Assembly (NCBI GenBank): GCA_021604585.1
Contig: BQJG01000065.1
Coordinates: 1-18,454 of the forward strand
Reading direction: 5' to 3'
From: Hyphococcus sp.
GTDB lineage: Bacteria > Pseudomonadota > Alphaproteobacteria > Caulobacterales > Parvularculaceae
DNA length: 18,454 nt
Below are positions 1 to 7,217 of the stretch, in pieces (the first letter of the stretch is position 1; the number at the start of each line of letters is the position of its first letter). Both the position numbers and the translations under genes were made by a program. The notes under the pieces were generated by a model. The model was given only the letters and a program-made list of their open reading frames with translations, was not told the origin of the DNA and searched no databases.

Positions 1-90
1 ATCCGCGCCAATTGCGATCCGGGCGACATTTTCTGCCGCCCGCGCCAGCGTCAGGGCCTGCTGCAGTGGTCCTATGATCCGTTTATTTGA
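1..90 (+). CDS. C-terminal fragment of an unidentified protein
   Basis: Frame 1 is open from the first base to a TGA at 88-90 and gives 29 residues ending in Q-W-S-Y-D-P-F-I. The gene starts outside the window, so no family can be assigned. It converges on the DUF819 gene, whose stop lies only 13 bp further on. The short convergent spacing, typical of dense bacterial coding, is the main reason to treat it as a real gene end rather than a chance open frame. Confidence 0.45.
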   Translation: MRANCDPGDIFCRPRQRQGLLQWSYDPFI

Positions 91-103
91 CTCTGCGCTG
101 CGC

Positions 104-1357
104 CTAACCTGTCGCAATCGCCTGCATCAGCAATCCGCTGAGCCAGGCGCCGTAGGTGCCGAGCACATAGCCGAGCACGGCGAGCAACACGCCGACCGGC
201 GCCAACGCCGGATGGAAGGCCGCGGCGAGCACTGGCGCGGATGCGGCCCCGCCAATATTGGCCTTGCTGCCGACCGCAAGGAAAAAATACGGCGCGCGAA
301 AGGCGAAGGCGACAGCGATCAGGATCGCCACGTGGATTAACATCCAGATGCCGCCAACCATAAAGAGGCCCGGATATTGCGCCAGCGCCTTGATGTCCAT
401 TTTCATGCCGATGGTCGCGACCAGTACGAAAATAAACAGCGTGCCGATTTTCGATGCGCCCGCCCCCTCATAGCTGCGCAGCTTGGTGAAGGAGAGTACA
501 ACGCCAATCGCGGTGGAGATGACGATCAGCCAGAAGAAACCCGACGTTAAGCTGAACTTGTTGAGGCCCGGCGCGTTCTCGGCGATAAATGGCGCGATCG
601 CATCCGCCAGCAAATGCGAAACGCCCGTGGCGCCGAAGGCGATGCCGAGAATAATCATCAGGTCAGTGGTGGATGGAATGCGCGCAATGGAAAGGCTGAA
701 TGTCTCCATCTTGTCGCGCAAATGATCGACTGAGCTGGTATCCGCCCGTAGCCACTTGTTGATGGCGCCCTGTTTGCCGATGCCGATCAGCAAAAACGCC
801 ATCCAGATTTCGGCGACGATGACATCGACGGTGATCATCACCGAATAAAGCGCGTCGGACGGTTTGAAGATTTCATACATCGCCGCCTGGTTGGCGCCGC
901 CGCCGATCCAGCTGCCGGCGATGGTGGTCATGCCGCGCCATACAGCGTCTGGCCCTGCGCCGCCCACGAGGTCTGGCGCGAATGTCGATGTGATAAGGAT
1001 CGCCAGCGGCCCGCCAATGATGACGCCGACCGTGCCGGCGAGAAACATCGCAACCGGCTTCCACCCCAGCCGCGCAATCTCGCGCAGATCGACGCTCAAG
1101 GTCAGCAGCACAAGGCAAGCGGGAAGGAGATAGCGGGACGCGACAAAATACAGTTGCGAGTGTTCGCCATCGACAATGTTGAAGGTGGTCAGGAGCGACG
1201 GCAGAAAATAGCAGAGCAGCAACATCGGCACGATGCCGAAGAATCGTTTCAAGCCCGGATGATTGCTGTTAGACGCCTTGAAGACGGCCGCCAGAATCAC
1301 CAGCAGCATCCCCAGCACGACGGCGTCATTGGTGACCAGCGCTTGTGATTCGTTCAT
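104..1357 (-). CDS. DUF819 (YjcL-like) family integral membrane protein
   Basis: This 417-residue, very hydrophobic protein has about ten or more membrane segments and matches the DUF819 family of uncharacterised inner-membrane proteins in length and motifs. Two glycine-rich elements stand out: S-W-I-G-G-G-A-N-Q-A-A-M at about 149-160 and S-K-A-N-I-G-G-A-A-S-A-P at about 364-375. They look like equivalent positions of two related halves, as in many secondary transporters with internal pseudo-symmetry; that reading is inference. The ATG at 1357 follows an AGGGA ribosome-binding site. The gene lies downstream of the ATPase gene on the same strand with 95 bp between them, so co-transcription is possible. 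No substrate is known for the family and none can be read here. Confidence 0.88.
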   Translation of the reverse strand: MNESQALVTNDAVVLGMLLVILAAVFKASNSNHPGLKRFFGIVPMLLLCYFLPSLLTTFNIVDGEHSQLYFVASRYLLPACLVLLTLSVDLREIARLGWKPVAMFLAGTVGVIIGGPLAILITSTFAPDLVGGAGPDAVWRGMTTIAGSWIGGGANQAAMYEIFKPSDALYSVMITVDVIVAEIWMAFLLIGIGKQGAINKWLRADTSSVDHLRDKMETFSLSIARIPSTTDLMIILGIAFGATGVSHLLADAIAPFIAENAPGLNKFSLTSGFFWLIVISTAIGVVLSFTKLRSYEGAGASKIGTLFIFVLVATIGMKMDIKALAQYPGLFMVGGIWMLIHVAILIAVAFAFRAPYFFLAVGSKANIGGAASAPVLAAAFHPALAPVGVLLAVLGYVLGTYGAWLSGLLMQAIATG

Positions 1358-1452
1358 TATGGCGTTCCCTCTCTATTCGACATGAATTTATGAGGGCGTT
1401 TCGCTGTTAGGTAAATGCGTGAACGGACAATCAGTCTTAAAATCAGCAAAAA

Positions 1453-2295
1453 CTAATGCTGTGTTTTCACGGCCGCATCCGCCAGCGCCAGAAAATCATC
1501 AGACGTCTTGACCTTCTCCACATCGCGGGCGGAGATTTTTACGCCCCAGTTTTTGGCGATGGCTTCATAGCGCGGCGCGCGCCAGTCGATCAGTTGTGCA
1601 AACGCCCAGCGGATAAAGGCGTCGGAATCGACTTTGGATTCAGTGACGCCGGTCTCTTTCAGATATTGCGACCAGACCCGGCGTAGAAACTCTTCATTGT
1701 AATACATCGGTTTCGGCGCTTTATCGAAACGCGCCTTCAACGCGTCTTTATGCGCCTCGTCGCCTTCAATGTAGATGATCAGGCAATGCGCGCTGAGCGC
1801 CGTCAGCACCGGATCGTTTTTGTCGGCAGGGTCGACCACTTCGCAAATCGAACCGCTGGTGTCGCAAATGAAATGCTCATAGCCGTAAATCGTCCGCGCT
1901 TTTTCAATAAACAAAGGCGTGTCGAGCATGGCGCGAATTTCCGCTTCGCGATGTTCACGCTGGCGGCGCACATAGTCGTCAAAGGGTATGCCGCCCTTCG
2001 CCGGATCGCCAGGCTTGCCGAGATAGGTCGATAGCGGAGACAGATTATCAAAAGTGATGTTGGATGAAATGTAAATCGAATCCGACAACAACAACTCGCG
2101 CAGCAGCGGCGCTTTCATCGCCTCGCGCTTGAAATTGTCTTCAATCGCTTCGTCCATATAGCGCGTGCCGATGCGGTAATCGACGGAATAATGAAACCAG
2201 CGCTCTTCAGCGCGCAGCATCGAGGCGATCCGGGTCTTGCCGACGCCGGACATGCCGAGAACCGCAATGGGATTGCCGCGTTTGTAAGGTTTCAT
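1453..2295 (-). CDS. P-loop ATPase/NTPase of unknown function
   Basis: This 280-residue soluble protein has a Walker A motif G-M-S-G-V-G-K-T at residues 14-21, right after a short beta-strand-like segment. This is the arrangement of kinase-type or AAA-type P-loop folds. A hydrophobic strand ending H-F-I-C-D-T-S-G-S near the middle could carry the Walker B-like acidic residue, and a later strand L-I-I-Y-I-E-G-D could be a further core strand. It resembles proteins annotated only as ATPase in alphaproteobacteria, and I do not recognise a defined pathway. The size and the N-terminal P-loop also fit a small-molecule or nucleoside kinase-like fold. It is divergent from the Rid gene (140 bp apart) and upstream of the DUF819 gene. 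Confidence 0.8.
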   Translation of the reverse strand: MKPYKRGNPIAVLGMSGVGKTRIASMLRAEERWFHYSVDYRIGTRYMDEAIEDNFKREAMKAPLLRELLLSDSIYISSNITFDNLSPLSTYLGKPGDPAKGGIPFDDYVRRQREHREAEIRAMLDTPLFIEKARTIYGYEHFICDTSGSICEVVDPADKNDPVLTALSAHCLIIYIEGDEAHKDALKARFDKAPKPMYYNEEFLRRVWSQYLKETGVTESKVDSDAFIRWAFAQLIDWRAPRYEAIAKNWGVKISARDVEKVKTSDDFLALADAAVKTQH

Positions 2296-2435
2296 TTCGC
2301 TTCGCCGTGTAGGTGCGCTCTCTGCATAGCCGGAATTGATCCGCTGGCCAATTGTCTAGCCGCGAAGCACTGAGGCCGGGTTAAGATGTGAAACCGAGAC
2401 TCGTCATGTTTCAACAATAGGGATAGTTTGGCGAG

Positions 2436-2843
2436 ATGACGCACAAAGTTGAAATCTCCACCCCGCCCAATGTTATGGCGCCCATCGGCCCCTACAGTCA
2501 TATCGCCAAGACGGGCCAGTTTATCACTATAGGCGCGGTGGCGGGCGTTGACCCGGCGACAGGTGAATTGGCGGGCTCCGACATCGCCTCGCAAACGCGC
2601 CAAATCATCAAATCGTTTGATCTCTTGCTGGCGTCGGCCGGCTCTGATCTCGATCATGTCCTGCATATCAATGTCTTCCTTGTGGACATGTCGGAATTCG
2701 ATGCGATGAACCGGGCCTATATTGAGGTGATGGGCGAGCGACGTCCTGCGCGAACCGCGATCGGCGTGTCGGGCCTGCCAAAAACGGGTGCGCGCCTGAC
2801 GATGAATCTAACGGCGGTGACCGCAGCGGAGACCGGCAGTTAG
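2436..2843 (+). CDS. Rid (YjgF/YER057c/UK114) family protein
   Basis: This 135-residue protein has the full Rid fold: an N-terminal A-P-I-G-P-Y-S-H segment, a central Q-T-R-Q-I-I helix, and the C-terminal R-P-A-R-T-A-I-G-V-S-G-L-P-K signature. Rid proteins are trimers, and archetypal RidA hydrolyses reactive enamine/imine intermediates released by PLP enzymes. The substrate-carboxylate arginine appears at R106. The residue aligning with the catalytic glutamate of RidA (E120 in E. coli, by my manual alignment) reads as Asn (N124), and the Cys after R-T reads as Ala. It may therefore belong to a Rid subgroup other than RidA. The gene is divergent from the ATPase gene. Confidence 0.9.
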   Translation: MTHKVEISTPPNVMAPIGPYSHIAKTGQFITIGAVAGVDPATGELAGSDIASQTRQIIKSFDLLLASAGSDLDHVLHINVFLVDMSEFDAMNRAYIEVMGERRPARTAIGVSGLPKTGARLTMNLTAVTAAETGS

Positions 2844-2870
2844 CCAGCGGAGTTATTTGTTCTGGGAAAA

Positions 2871-2946
2871 TGGTGCCCGGGGGCGGATTTGAACCACCGA
2901 CACGCGGATTTTCAATCCGCTGCTCTACCAACTGAGCTACCCGGGC
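2871..2946 (-). tRNA. tRNA-Phe: tRNA-Phe (GAA)
   Basis: The reverse complement folds as a complete 76-nt cloverleaf. It has a 7-bp acceptor stem G-C-C-C-G-G-G, a D-arm with A-G-T-T-G-G-T, an anticodon stem GCGGA/TCCGC around the loop T-T-G-A-A-A-A (anticodon GAA), a T-arm with G-G-T-T-C-A-A-A-T, and an encoded 3' CCA. It stands alone between the Rid gene and queF. No integrase or repeated 3' end is seen, so there is no sign that it serves as an attachment site here. Confidence 0.97.
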
Positions 2947-3180
2947 GCGCTGGATCGGGGCGGGCCCTGTCCGGCGGAGCGCGGCTTATAGGCCAGGCGG
3001 GGCGGATTTGTCCATGGCCTCACGCCCAAAAAGGCCCCCGGCTTCGGCGAAAATATCATCCGATTCCCGCGCTCTAATGGCCGCTTTGGCGAGCCTCCGG
3101 GCAACCGGGCAAAGGACCAGCCGGTTCAGGCTTTGCAGCGCGCGCCGGGCTCGATTAAGGAGGGGAAAAGGAAACCGTTC
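2947..3180. other. Intergenic region between tRNA-Phe and queF
   Basis: These 234 bp contain no gene I can support. They should hold the tRNA-Phe promoter on the minus strand and the queF promoter on the plus strand, but no convincing -35/-10 pair is visible by eye and I see no preQ1-riboswitch-like fold. Both strands have open frames across part of it, including a minus-strand frame rich in Arg and Ala, but none has a credible start with a ribosome-binding site. The last 25 bp carry AAGGAGGGG and AAAGGA, which mark the queF start. Confidence 0.5.
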
Positions 3181-3744
3181 ATGGCCAAAAAAACCAGCGC
3201 CGCCAGACCGGCGTCTGCAAAGCGAAAAACCGCGACCCTCGGCGCGCTGGAGGCGCTCGATCAACGCCCATCCGCGAAACCGCGCGTCAAGGCGCAACCG
3301 GAATTGACCCAGCTTGGCCAGCCCGCTTCGGCGGCTTCTGACCCGGCGGCGGCGCGGCTTGAAACGGCGCCGAACCCGCATGCGGGCGATGCTTATCTGG
3401 TGCGGTTCACTGCGCCGGAATTTACCTCGCTTTGTCCGGTGACCGGCCAGCCCGATTTTGCGCATCTGGTGATCGACTATGTGCCGGCGAAGCTGATCGT
3501 CGAATCGAAATCGCTGAAACTGTTTTTAACCTCGTTCCGCAATCACGGCGCGTTTCACGAAGACTGCACGATCTATGTGGCCAAACGCATAGTTGCGGCG
3601 ATCAAGCCGAAATGGCTGCGCATCGCTGGCTACTGGTATCCGCGCGGCGGCATTCCGATTGACGTCTTTTACCAGACCGGCGAGCCGCCAAAAGGGTTGT
3701 GGCTGCCGGAAACCGGCGTCGCACCCTATCGCGGCCGCGGATAA
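3181..3744 (+). CDS. queF: NADPH-dependent 7-cyano-7-deazaguanine (preQ0) reductase, QueF
   Basis: QueF reduces the nitrile preQ0 to the amine preQ1 in the cytoplasm, the last step before insertion of the base into tRNA. This 187-residue protein is the short, unimodular QueF type. It has the nucleophile C85 in S-L-C-P-V-T-G-Q-P-D, the acid D92, the QueF NADPH-binding motif E-S-K-S-L-K-L-F at 109-116, and F-R-N-x-G-x-F-H-E ending at E127. The ATG at 3181 was chosen because AAAGGA lies 8 bp upstream. An in-frame ATG at 3133 would add 16 residues without a good site. The first 65 or so residues, rich in Lys, Ala and Pro, precede the catalytic domain and make it longer than the minimal enzyme. 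It begins the plus-strand gene run ending with queA, csaA and tgt. Confidence 0.95.
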   Translation: MAKKTSAARPASAKRKTATLGALEALDQRPSAKPRVKAQPELTQLGQPASAASDPAAARLETAPNPHAGDAYLVRFTAPEFTSLCPVTGQPDFAHLVIDYVPAKLIVESKSLKLFLTSFRNHGAFHEDCTIYVAKRIVAAIKPKWLRIAGYWYPRGGIPIDVFYQTGEPPKGLWLPETGVAPYRGRG

Positions 3745-3755
3745 GGGAGAGCCTT

Positions 3756-4676
3756 ATGTTTCGTTCGCTCTTTATACTGATTTTATTGGTTGCGGCCTGC
3801 ACACAGCAATCGCCGCCGCCAGACCAAACATCCGCCGAGCCTGGAGAGGCGGCGGCGCAACCCAAGCGCGGACCCGGCGCAATCATCGCGGCCTCAACGC
3901 CGGAAGACTGGCGAACGCTAAATCCGGAAAATATTCTGGTGTTTGAGTTGGAGCATGGGCGCGTGATTGTCGCGCTGGCCGAGCGGCTGGCGCAGGGGCA
4001 TACGGCGCAAATCAAGAAACTCGTGCGTGAAGGGTTCTATGACGGGTTAAGTTTTTACCGCGTCATTGACGGTTTTGTGGCTCAGGGCGGCGATGTCTTC
4101 GAGACCCGCGAAATGAAAACGGCGGCGAAATCGATTGCGGCCGAATTCGACCAGCCGCTGACCGACGCCATGAAATTCAAGCCCATTAATGTTGTTGATG
4201 GCTATGCGGCGCGCGTCGGTTTTATCAACAGCGCGGCAGTCGGGGTTGATGAGGCGGGCGAGCATGTCTGGCGTTTGCATTGCACCGGCGCCATGGCGAT
4301 GGCGCGCAATAACGAGCCGGACACCGGCGGCACGGAGTTTTACATCGCGCTTCAGCCGCAGCGCTATCTCGACCGGAATCTGACAGTGTTCGGTCAGGTC
4401 GTGGAGGGCATGGATGTTATTCAAACGCTGCGCCGGGTTTCGCCGCCTGAGTCTCCCGAAGACGATCGCGGGGAAATGATCAAATCGACTAAAGTCGCTG
4501 CAGATCTACCCGAAGGCGAACGGCCGGAGCTTGAAATCCTGCGGACCGACACGCCGCTCTTTGCGGAATATGTGGAATCGCGCCGCAACCGGCCGGAGGA
4601 GTTTTTCTATTTCCGGCCCGATCATGTCGATATTTGCGCCTTGCCGATTCCGGTTCGTCCCGTCAGTGAAGACTGA
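3756..4676 (+). CDS. Cyclophilin-type peptidyl-prolyl cis-trans isomerase, lipoprotein
   Basis: This 306-residue protein begins with a short hydrophobic signal and a lipobox V-A-A-C with the acylated Cys at residue 15, so it should be a lipid-anchored periplasmic protein. A Pro/Ala/Glu-rich linker follows. The cyclophilin domain shows L-S-F-Y-R-V-I-D-G-F-V-A-Q-G-G-D at 98-113, then M-A-M-A-R and G-G-T-E-F-Y-I-A-L, and Y-L-D-R-N-L-T-V-F-G-Q-V-V-E-G. The segment between the Q-G-G-D core and M-A-M-A-R is longer than in minimal bacterial cyclophilins. The ATG at 3756 lies 11 bp after the queF stop and follows AAGGGAGAG; a longer frame would have no signal peptide. The likely role is folding of exported proteins, with no client visible. 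Confidence 0.93.
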   Translation: MFRSLFILILLVAACTQQSPPPDQTSAEPGEAAAQPKRGPGAIIAASTPEDWRTLNPENILVFELEHGRVIVALAERLAQGHTAQIKKLVREGFYDGLSFYRVIDGFVAQGGDVFETREMKTAAKSIAAEFDQPLTDAMKFKPINVVDGYAARVGFINSAAVGVDEAGEHVWRLHCTGAMAMARNNEPDTGGTEFYIALQPQRYLDRNLTVFGQVVEGMDVIQTLRRVSPPESPEDDRGEMIKSTKVAADLPEGERPELEILRTDTPLFAEYVESRRNRPEEFFYFRPDHVDICALPIPVRPVSED

Positions 4677-4687
4677 GTCACTTGCGA

Positions 4688-5296
4688 ATGAACAAAGAGC
4701 GCAATGTCGGTCCATGGCGGGTGGCGCGGGAACGCGCTGCATTTGAAAATCCATGGATCAAAATTGTCGACCATGCGGTGGTCCATCCCGATGGAACGTC
4801 CGGCGAATATGGGGTCGTGCAGTTCAAAAATCTCGCGATTGGCGTTTTGCCTTTTGATGAAACAGGCATGGTCACGCTGGTCGGGCAACACCGTTTTCCG
4901 CACGACACTTATAGCTGGGAACTTCCTGAAGGCGGCGGCGCGCTCGGCGTCGAGCCGCTTGAATCTGCAAAACGCGAACTCGCCGAAGAAACCGGGATTA
5001 ACGCACAAAACTGGGCGCCGCTCAGCGCGTTTGATGTTTCCAACTCGGTCACTGATGAGCGCGCCGTCTGTTTTTTCGCCTGGGGACTCAGCAACGGCGC
5101 CGCTGCGCCGGAACCGTCTGAGGCGTTAACCCTGAAACAGGTTAGCTTCAAAGCGCTGTTAGATATGGTGATGTCAGGCGAAATCACCGACAGTCTCACA
5201 ATCGTGATGGTGTTAACCGCGCTCGCCAAGGCCTTGCGCGGCGAGGCGCCAGCCCCTATTTCCGCCCACATACTTGCGAGCGTTCCGCGAAAGTAG
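4688..5296 (+). CDS. Nudix hydrolase, ADP-ribose pyrophosphatase-like
   Basis: This 202-residue protein has an N-terminal strand-rich domain as in ADP-ribose/NDP-sugar pyrophosphatases, the Q-H-R-F-P-x-x-x-Y-S-W-E-L-P-E-G-G-G segment at 68-84, and the catalytic core R-E-L-A-E-E-T-G-I at 96-104. Such enzymes cleave nucleoside diphosphates linked to another moiety, using divalent metal bound by the Nudix-box glutamates. The position of the first Glu of the G-x5-E-x7-REUxEExGU consensus is Val here, with Glu one place later. This may be a subfamily trait. The start could be the TTG at 4682 or the ATG at 4688; I prefer ATG. It begins 11 bp after the cyclophilin gene and 28 bp before cysE. The true substrate is not predictable. 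Confidence 0.92.
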   Translation: MNKERNVGPWRVARERAAFENPWIKIVDHAVVHPDGTSGEYGVVQFKNLAIGVLPFDETGMVTLVGQHRFPHDTYSWELPEGGGALGVEPLESAKRELAEETGINAQNWAPLSAFDVSNSVTDERAVCFFAWGLSNGAAAPEPSEALTLKQVSFKALLDMVMSGEITDSLTIVMVLTALAKALRGEAPAPISAHILASVPRK

Positions 5297-5324
5297 GAAA
5301 CTTACGACACGCAGGAGCTGGTAC

Positions 5325-6158
5325 ATGGCGAAATCATCGGCAGAAGCATCGAATATCGTTGCCCTGGGCAAGGATCAGACCTGGTCGCGCATGCGCGTTG
5401 AAGCGGCGTCCGCGGCGGCGGCGGAGCCGGTGCTTGCGAGTTTTCTGCATGCAACCATTCTCAATCACTCATCGTTTGAAGTGGCGCTTTCTTACCGGCT
5501 GGCGCAGAAATTTTCCGATGCGGAAATGAATGCGATGTTGTGGCGTGAAGTTTGCGGCGAAGCCTATCGCAGCGAGCCGGCAATTGTCGAAGCCGCGCTG
5601 ACTGATCTGCGCGCCGTTTTCAATCGCGACCCGGCTTGCCATGAATACATGCAGCCGCTGCTCTACTTCAAAGGCTATCTCTCATTGCAGGCGCAGCGCG
5701 TCGCCAACTGGCTCTGGCGTCATGACCGGCAATCGCTGGCGCTCTATCTGCAAAGCCGCATGTCGGAATTATTCGCTGTCGATATTCATCCGGCGGTGAC
5801 CTTCGGCAAGGGCGTCTTCATCGATCATGCGACCGGCATTGTCATCGGCGAAACGGCGGTTGTTGAAGATGATGTGTCGATCCTGCAGAATGTAACGCTT
5901 GGCGGCACCGGCAAAGACGAGGGCGACCGCCATCCGAAGATCCGCCGCGGTGCGCTCATTAGCGTCGGCGCGAAGGTGCTCGGAAATATTGAAGTGGGCG
6001 AAGGCGCCAAAGTGGCCGCCGGCAGTGTCGTTCTGAAATCGGTGGAGCCCCATTGCACCGTTGCCGGCGTCCCCGCAAAGCCAGTCGGGCAATGCTCGGA
6101 AAGCTCCCCATCCGAGACGATGGATCAGAACTTCTACTACGACACTTATTCGATTTAG
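5325..6158 (+). CDS. cysE: Serine O-acetyltransferase
   Basis: CysE transfers acetyl from acetyl-CoA to L-serine, giving O-acetylserine for cysteine synthesis. This 277-residue protein has the N-terminal helical SATase domain (about 15-145) and a left-handed beta-helix of hexapeptide repeats (about 150-240). The catalytic histidines are in F-I-D-H-A-T-G (H168) and G-D-R-H-P-K-I (H203), and the V-T-L-G-G-T-G-K loop is intact. The tail ends in D-T-Y-S-I. A C-terminal Ile is the residue known to dock into the active site of CysK to form cysteine synthase complex, so that interaction is probably kept. GCAGGAG precedes the ATG at 5325; earlier in-frame starts overlap the Nudix gene. Confidence 0.96.
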   Translation: MAKSSAEASNIVALGKDQTWSRMRVEAASAAAAEPVLASFLHATILNHSSFEVALSYRLAQKFSDAEMNAMLWREVCGEAYRSEPAIVEAALTDLRAVFNRDPACHEYMQPLLYFKGYLSLQAQRVANWLWRHDRQSLALYLQSRMSELFAVDIHPAVTFGKGVFIDHATGIVIGETAVVEDDVSILQNVTLGGTGKDEGDRHPKIRRGALISVGAKVLGNIEVGEGAKVAAGSVVLKSVEPHCTVAGVPAKPVGQCSESSPSETMDQNFYYDTYSI

Positions 6159-6209
6159 GTCTGCTGAAACAAATTGGCCTGGTGCGGCTGGCGGGCCTAC
6201 ACTCATTTC

Positions 6210-7208
6210 ATGATTCCAATTTCACTTCTCGATCTGTGCCCGATCATTGAGGGCGGCGACGCGGCGCAGGCGCTTCACAATGCACGCGACCTTGCGCAGC
6301 TTGGCGAAAGTCTCGGCTATCGGCGCATCTGGCTTGCCGAGCATCACAATATTCCGGGAGTCGCGAGTGCAGCGACATCGGTTGTCATCGGCTATGTGGC
6401 GGAAGGAACGAACTCCATTCGCGTCGGCGCCGGAGGAATCATGCTGCCCAATCACCCGCCGCTGGTGATCGCTGAACAGTTCGGCACGTTGGCCTCGCTT
6501 TATCCGGGCCGGATTGATCTTGGACTGGGGCGCGCGCCCGGCGGCGACATGAATTCAATTCGCGCTTTGCGCCGCCCCATGCGTGAAAACGGTGAAGACC
6601 GGTTTCCCTATGATGTGCGCGAGCTGCAATTTTTTCTCGGGCCCGCTGAGGAAGGCAAATTGCAGGCGGTGCCCGGTGCAGGTACGCATGTGCCGATCTG
6701 GATTTTGGGATCGAGCCTGTACGGCGCACAACTCGCGGCGGAGTTCGGTTTGCCATACGCGTTCGCGTCGCATTTTGCGCCAGCGGAACTGGAGCGCGCG
6801 ATCCACGTCTACCGGACAAGTTTCCGGCCATCGGAACAATTGACGAAACCATATCTGATGCTCGCGTCGAATGTGATCGCCGCCGACAGCGATGATGAGG
6901 CGCAGCTTCTGGCGACATCGCTCTATCAGGCGTTCGTCAATCTGCGCACGGGCAGGCCCGGAAAATTGCCGCCGCCCGTGGCAGGCTATCTGGAAAGCTT
7001 GGATCCAATGGCGCAATCCATGCTGCGCCAAACCTTGTCTTGCTCTTTTGTCGGGGGACCAGAAACGGTCAAACGCGAGATGCAAACCTTTATCGACCGC
7101 CATAGGCCTGATGAGATGATGTTTGCCGGGCAGGTTTTTGACCATGGCGCGCGGCGCCGGTCCTTTGAAATTGCCGCTGAATGTGCTTCACAGCTCTCTT
7201 TGGCTTGA
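6210..7208 (+). CDS. LLM-class flavin-dependent oxidoreductase (luciferase-like)
   Basis: This 332-residue TIM-barrel protein of the bacterial luciferase-like superfamily starts M-I-P-I-S-L-L-D-L-C-P. It shows R-I-W-L-A-E-H-H-N-I-P-G-V-A-S-A-A, R-V-G-A-G-G-I-M-L-P-N-H, and L-Y-P-G-R-I-D-L-G-L-G-R-A-P-G, the pattern of the MsnO8-type subgroup of reduced-flavin-dependent monooxygenase-like proteins. Cofactor and substrate cannot be read from sequence. The ATG at 6210 is where homology to the family begins; an in-frame TTG at 6174 would add residues that do not look like this family. It lies 51 bp after cysE and only 9 bp before queA, so it is probably transcribed with queA-csaA-tgt. Confidence 0.92.
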   Translation: MIPISLLDLCPIIEGGDAAQALHNARDLAQLGESLGYRRIWLAEHHNIPGVASAATSVVIGYVAEGTNSIRVGAGGIMLPNHPPLVIAEQFGTLASLYPGRIDLGLGRAPGGDMNSIRALRRPMRENGEDRFPYDVRELQFFLGPAEEGKLQAVPGAGTHVPIWILGSSLYGAQLAAEFGLPYAFASHFAPAELERAIHVYRTSFRPSEQLTKPYLMLASNVIAADSDDEAQLLATSLYQAFVNLRTGRPGKLPPPVAGYLESLDPMAQSMLRQTLSCSFVGGPETVKREMQTFIDRHRPDEMMFAGQVFDHGARRRSFEIAAECASQLSLA

Positions 7209-7217
7209 GGGCGTTGC

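Noticed and set aside
2871..2946. tRNA-Phe as an integration site
   Set aside because: No integrase and no repeated 3' end of the tRNA in the window.
2947..3180. preQ1 riboswitch before queF
   Set aside because: No pseudoknot-like pattern of a C-rich loop and A-rich tail could be seen; a covariance search with the preQ1 models would settle it.
2986..3465. 159-codon minus-strand frame across the queF leader and 5' part
   Set aside because: Mostly antisense to queF. The part beyond queF looks somewhat protein-like, but it has no start with a ribosome-binding site.
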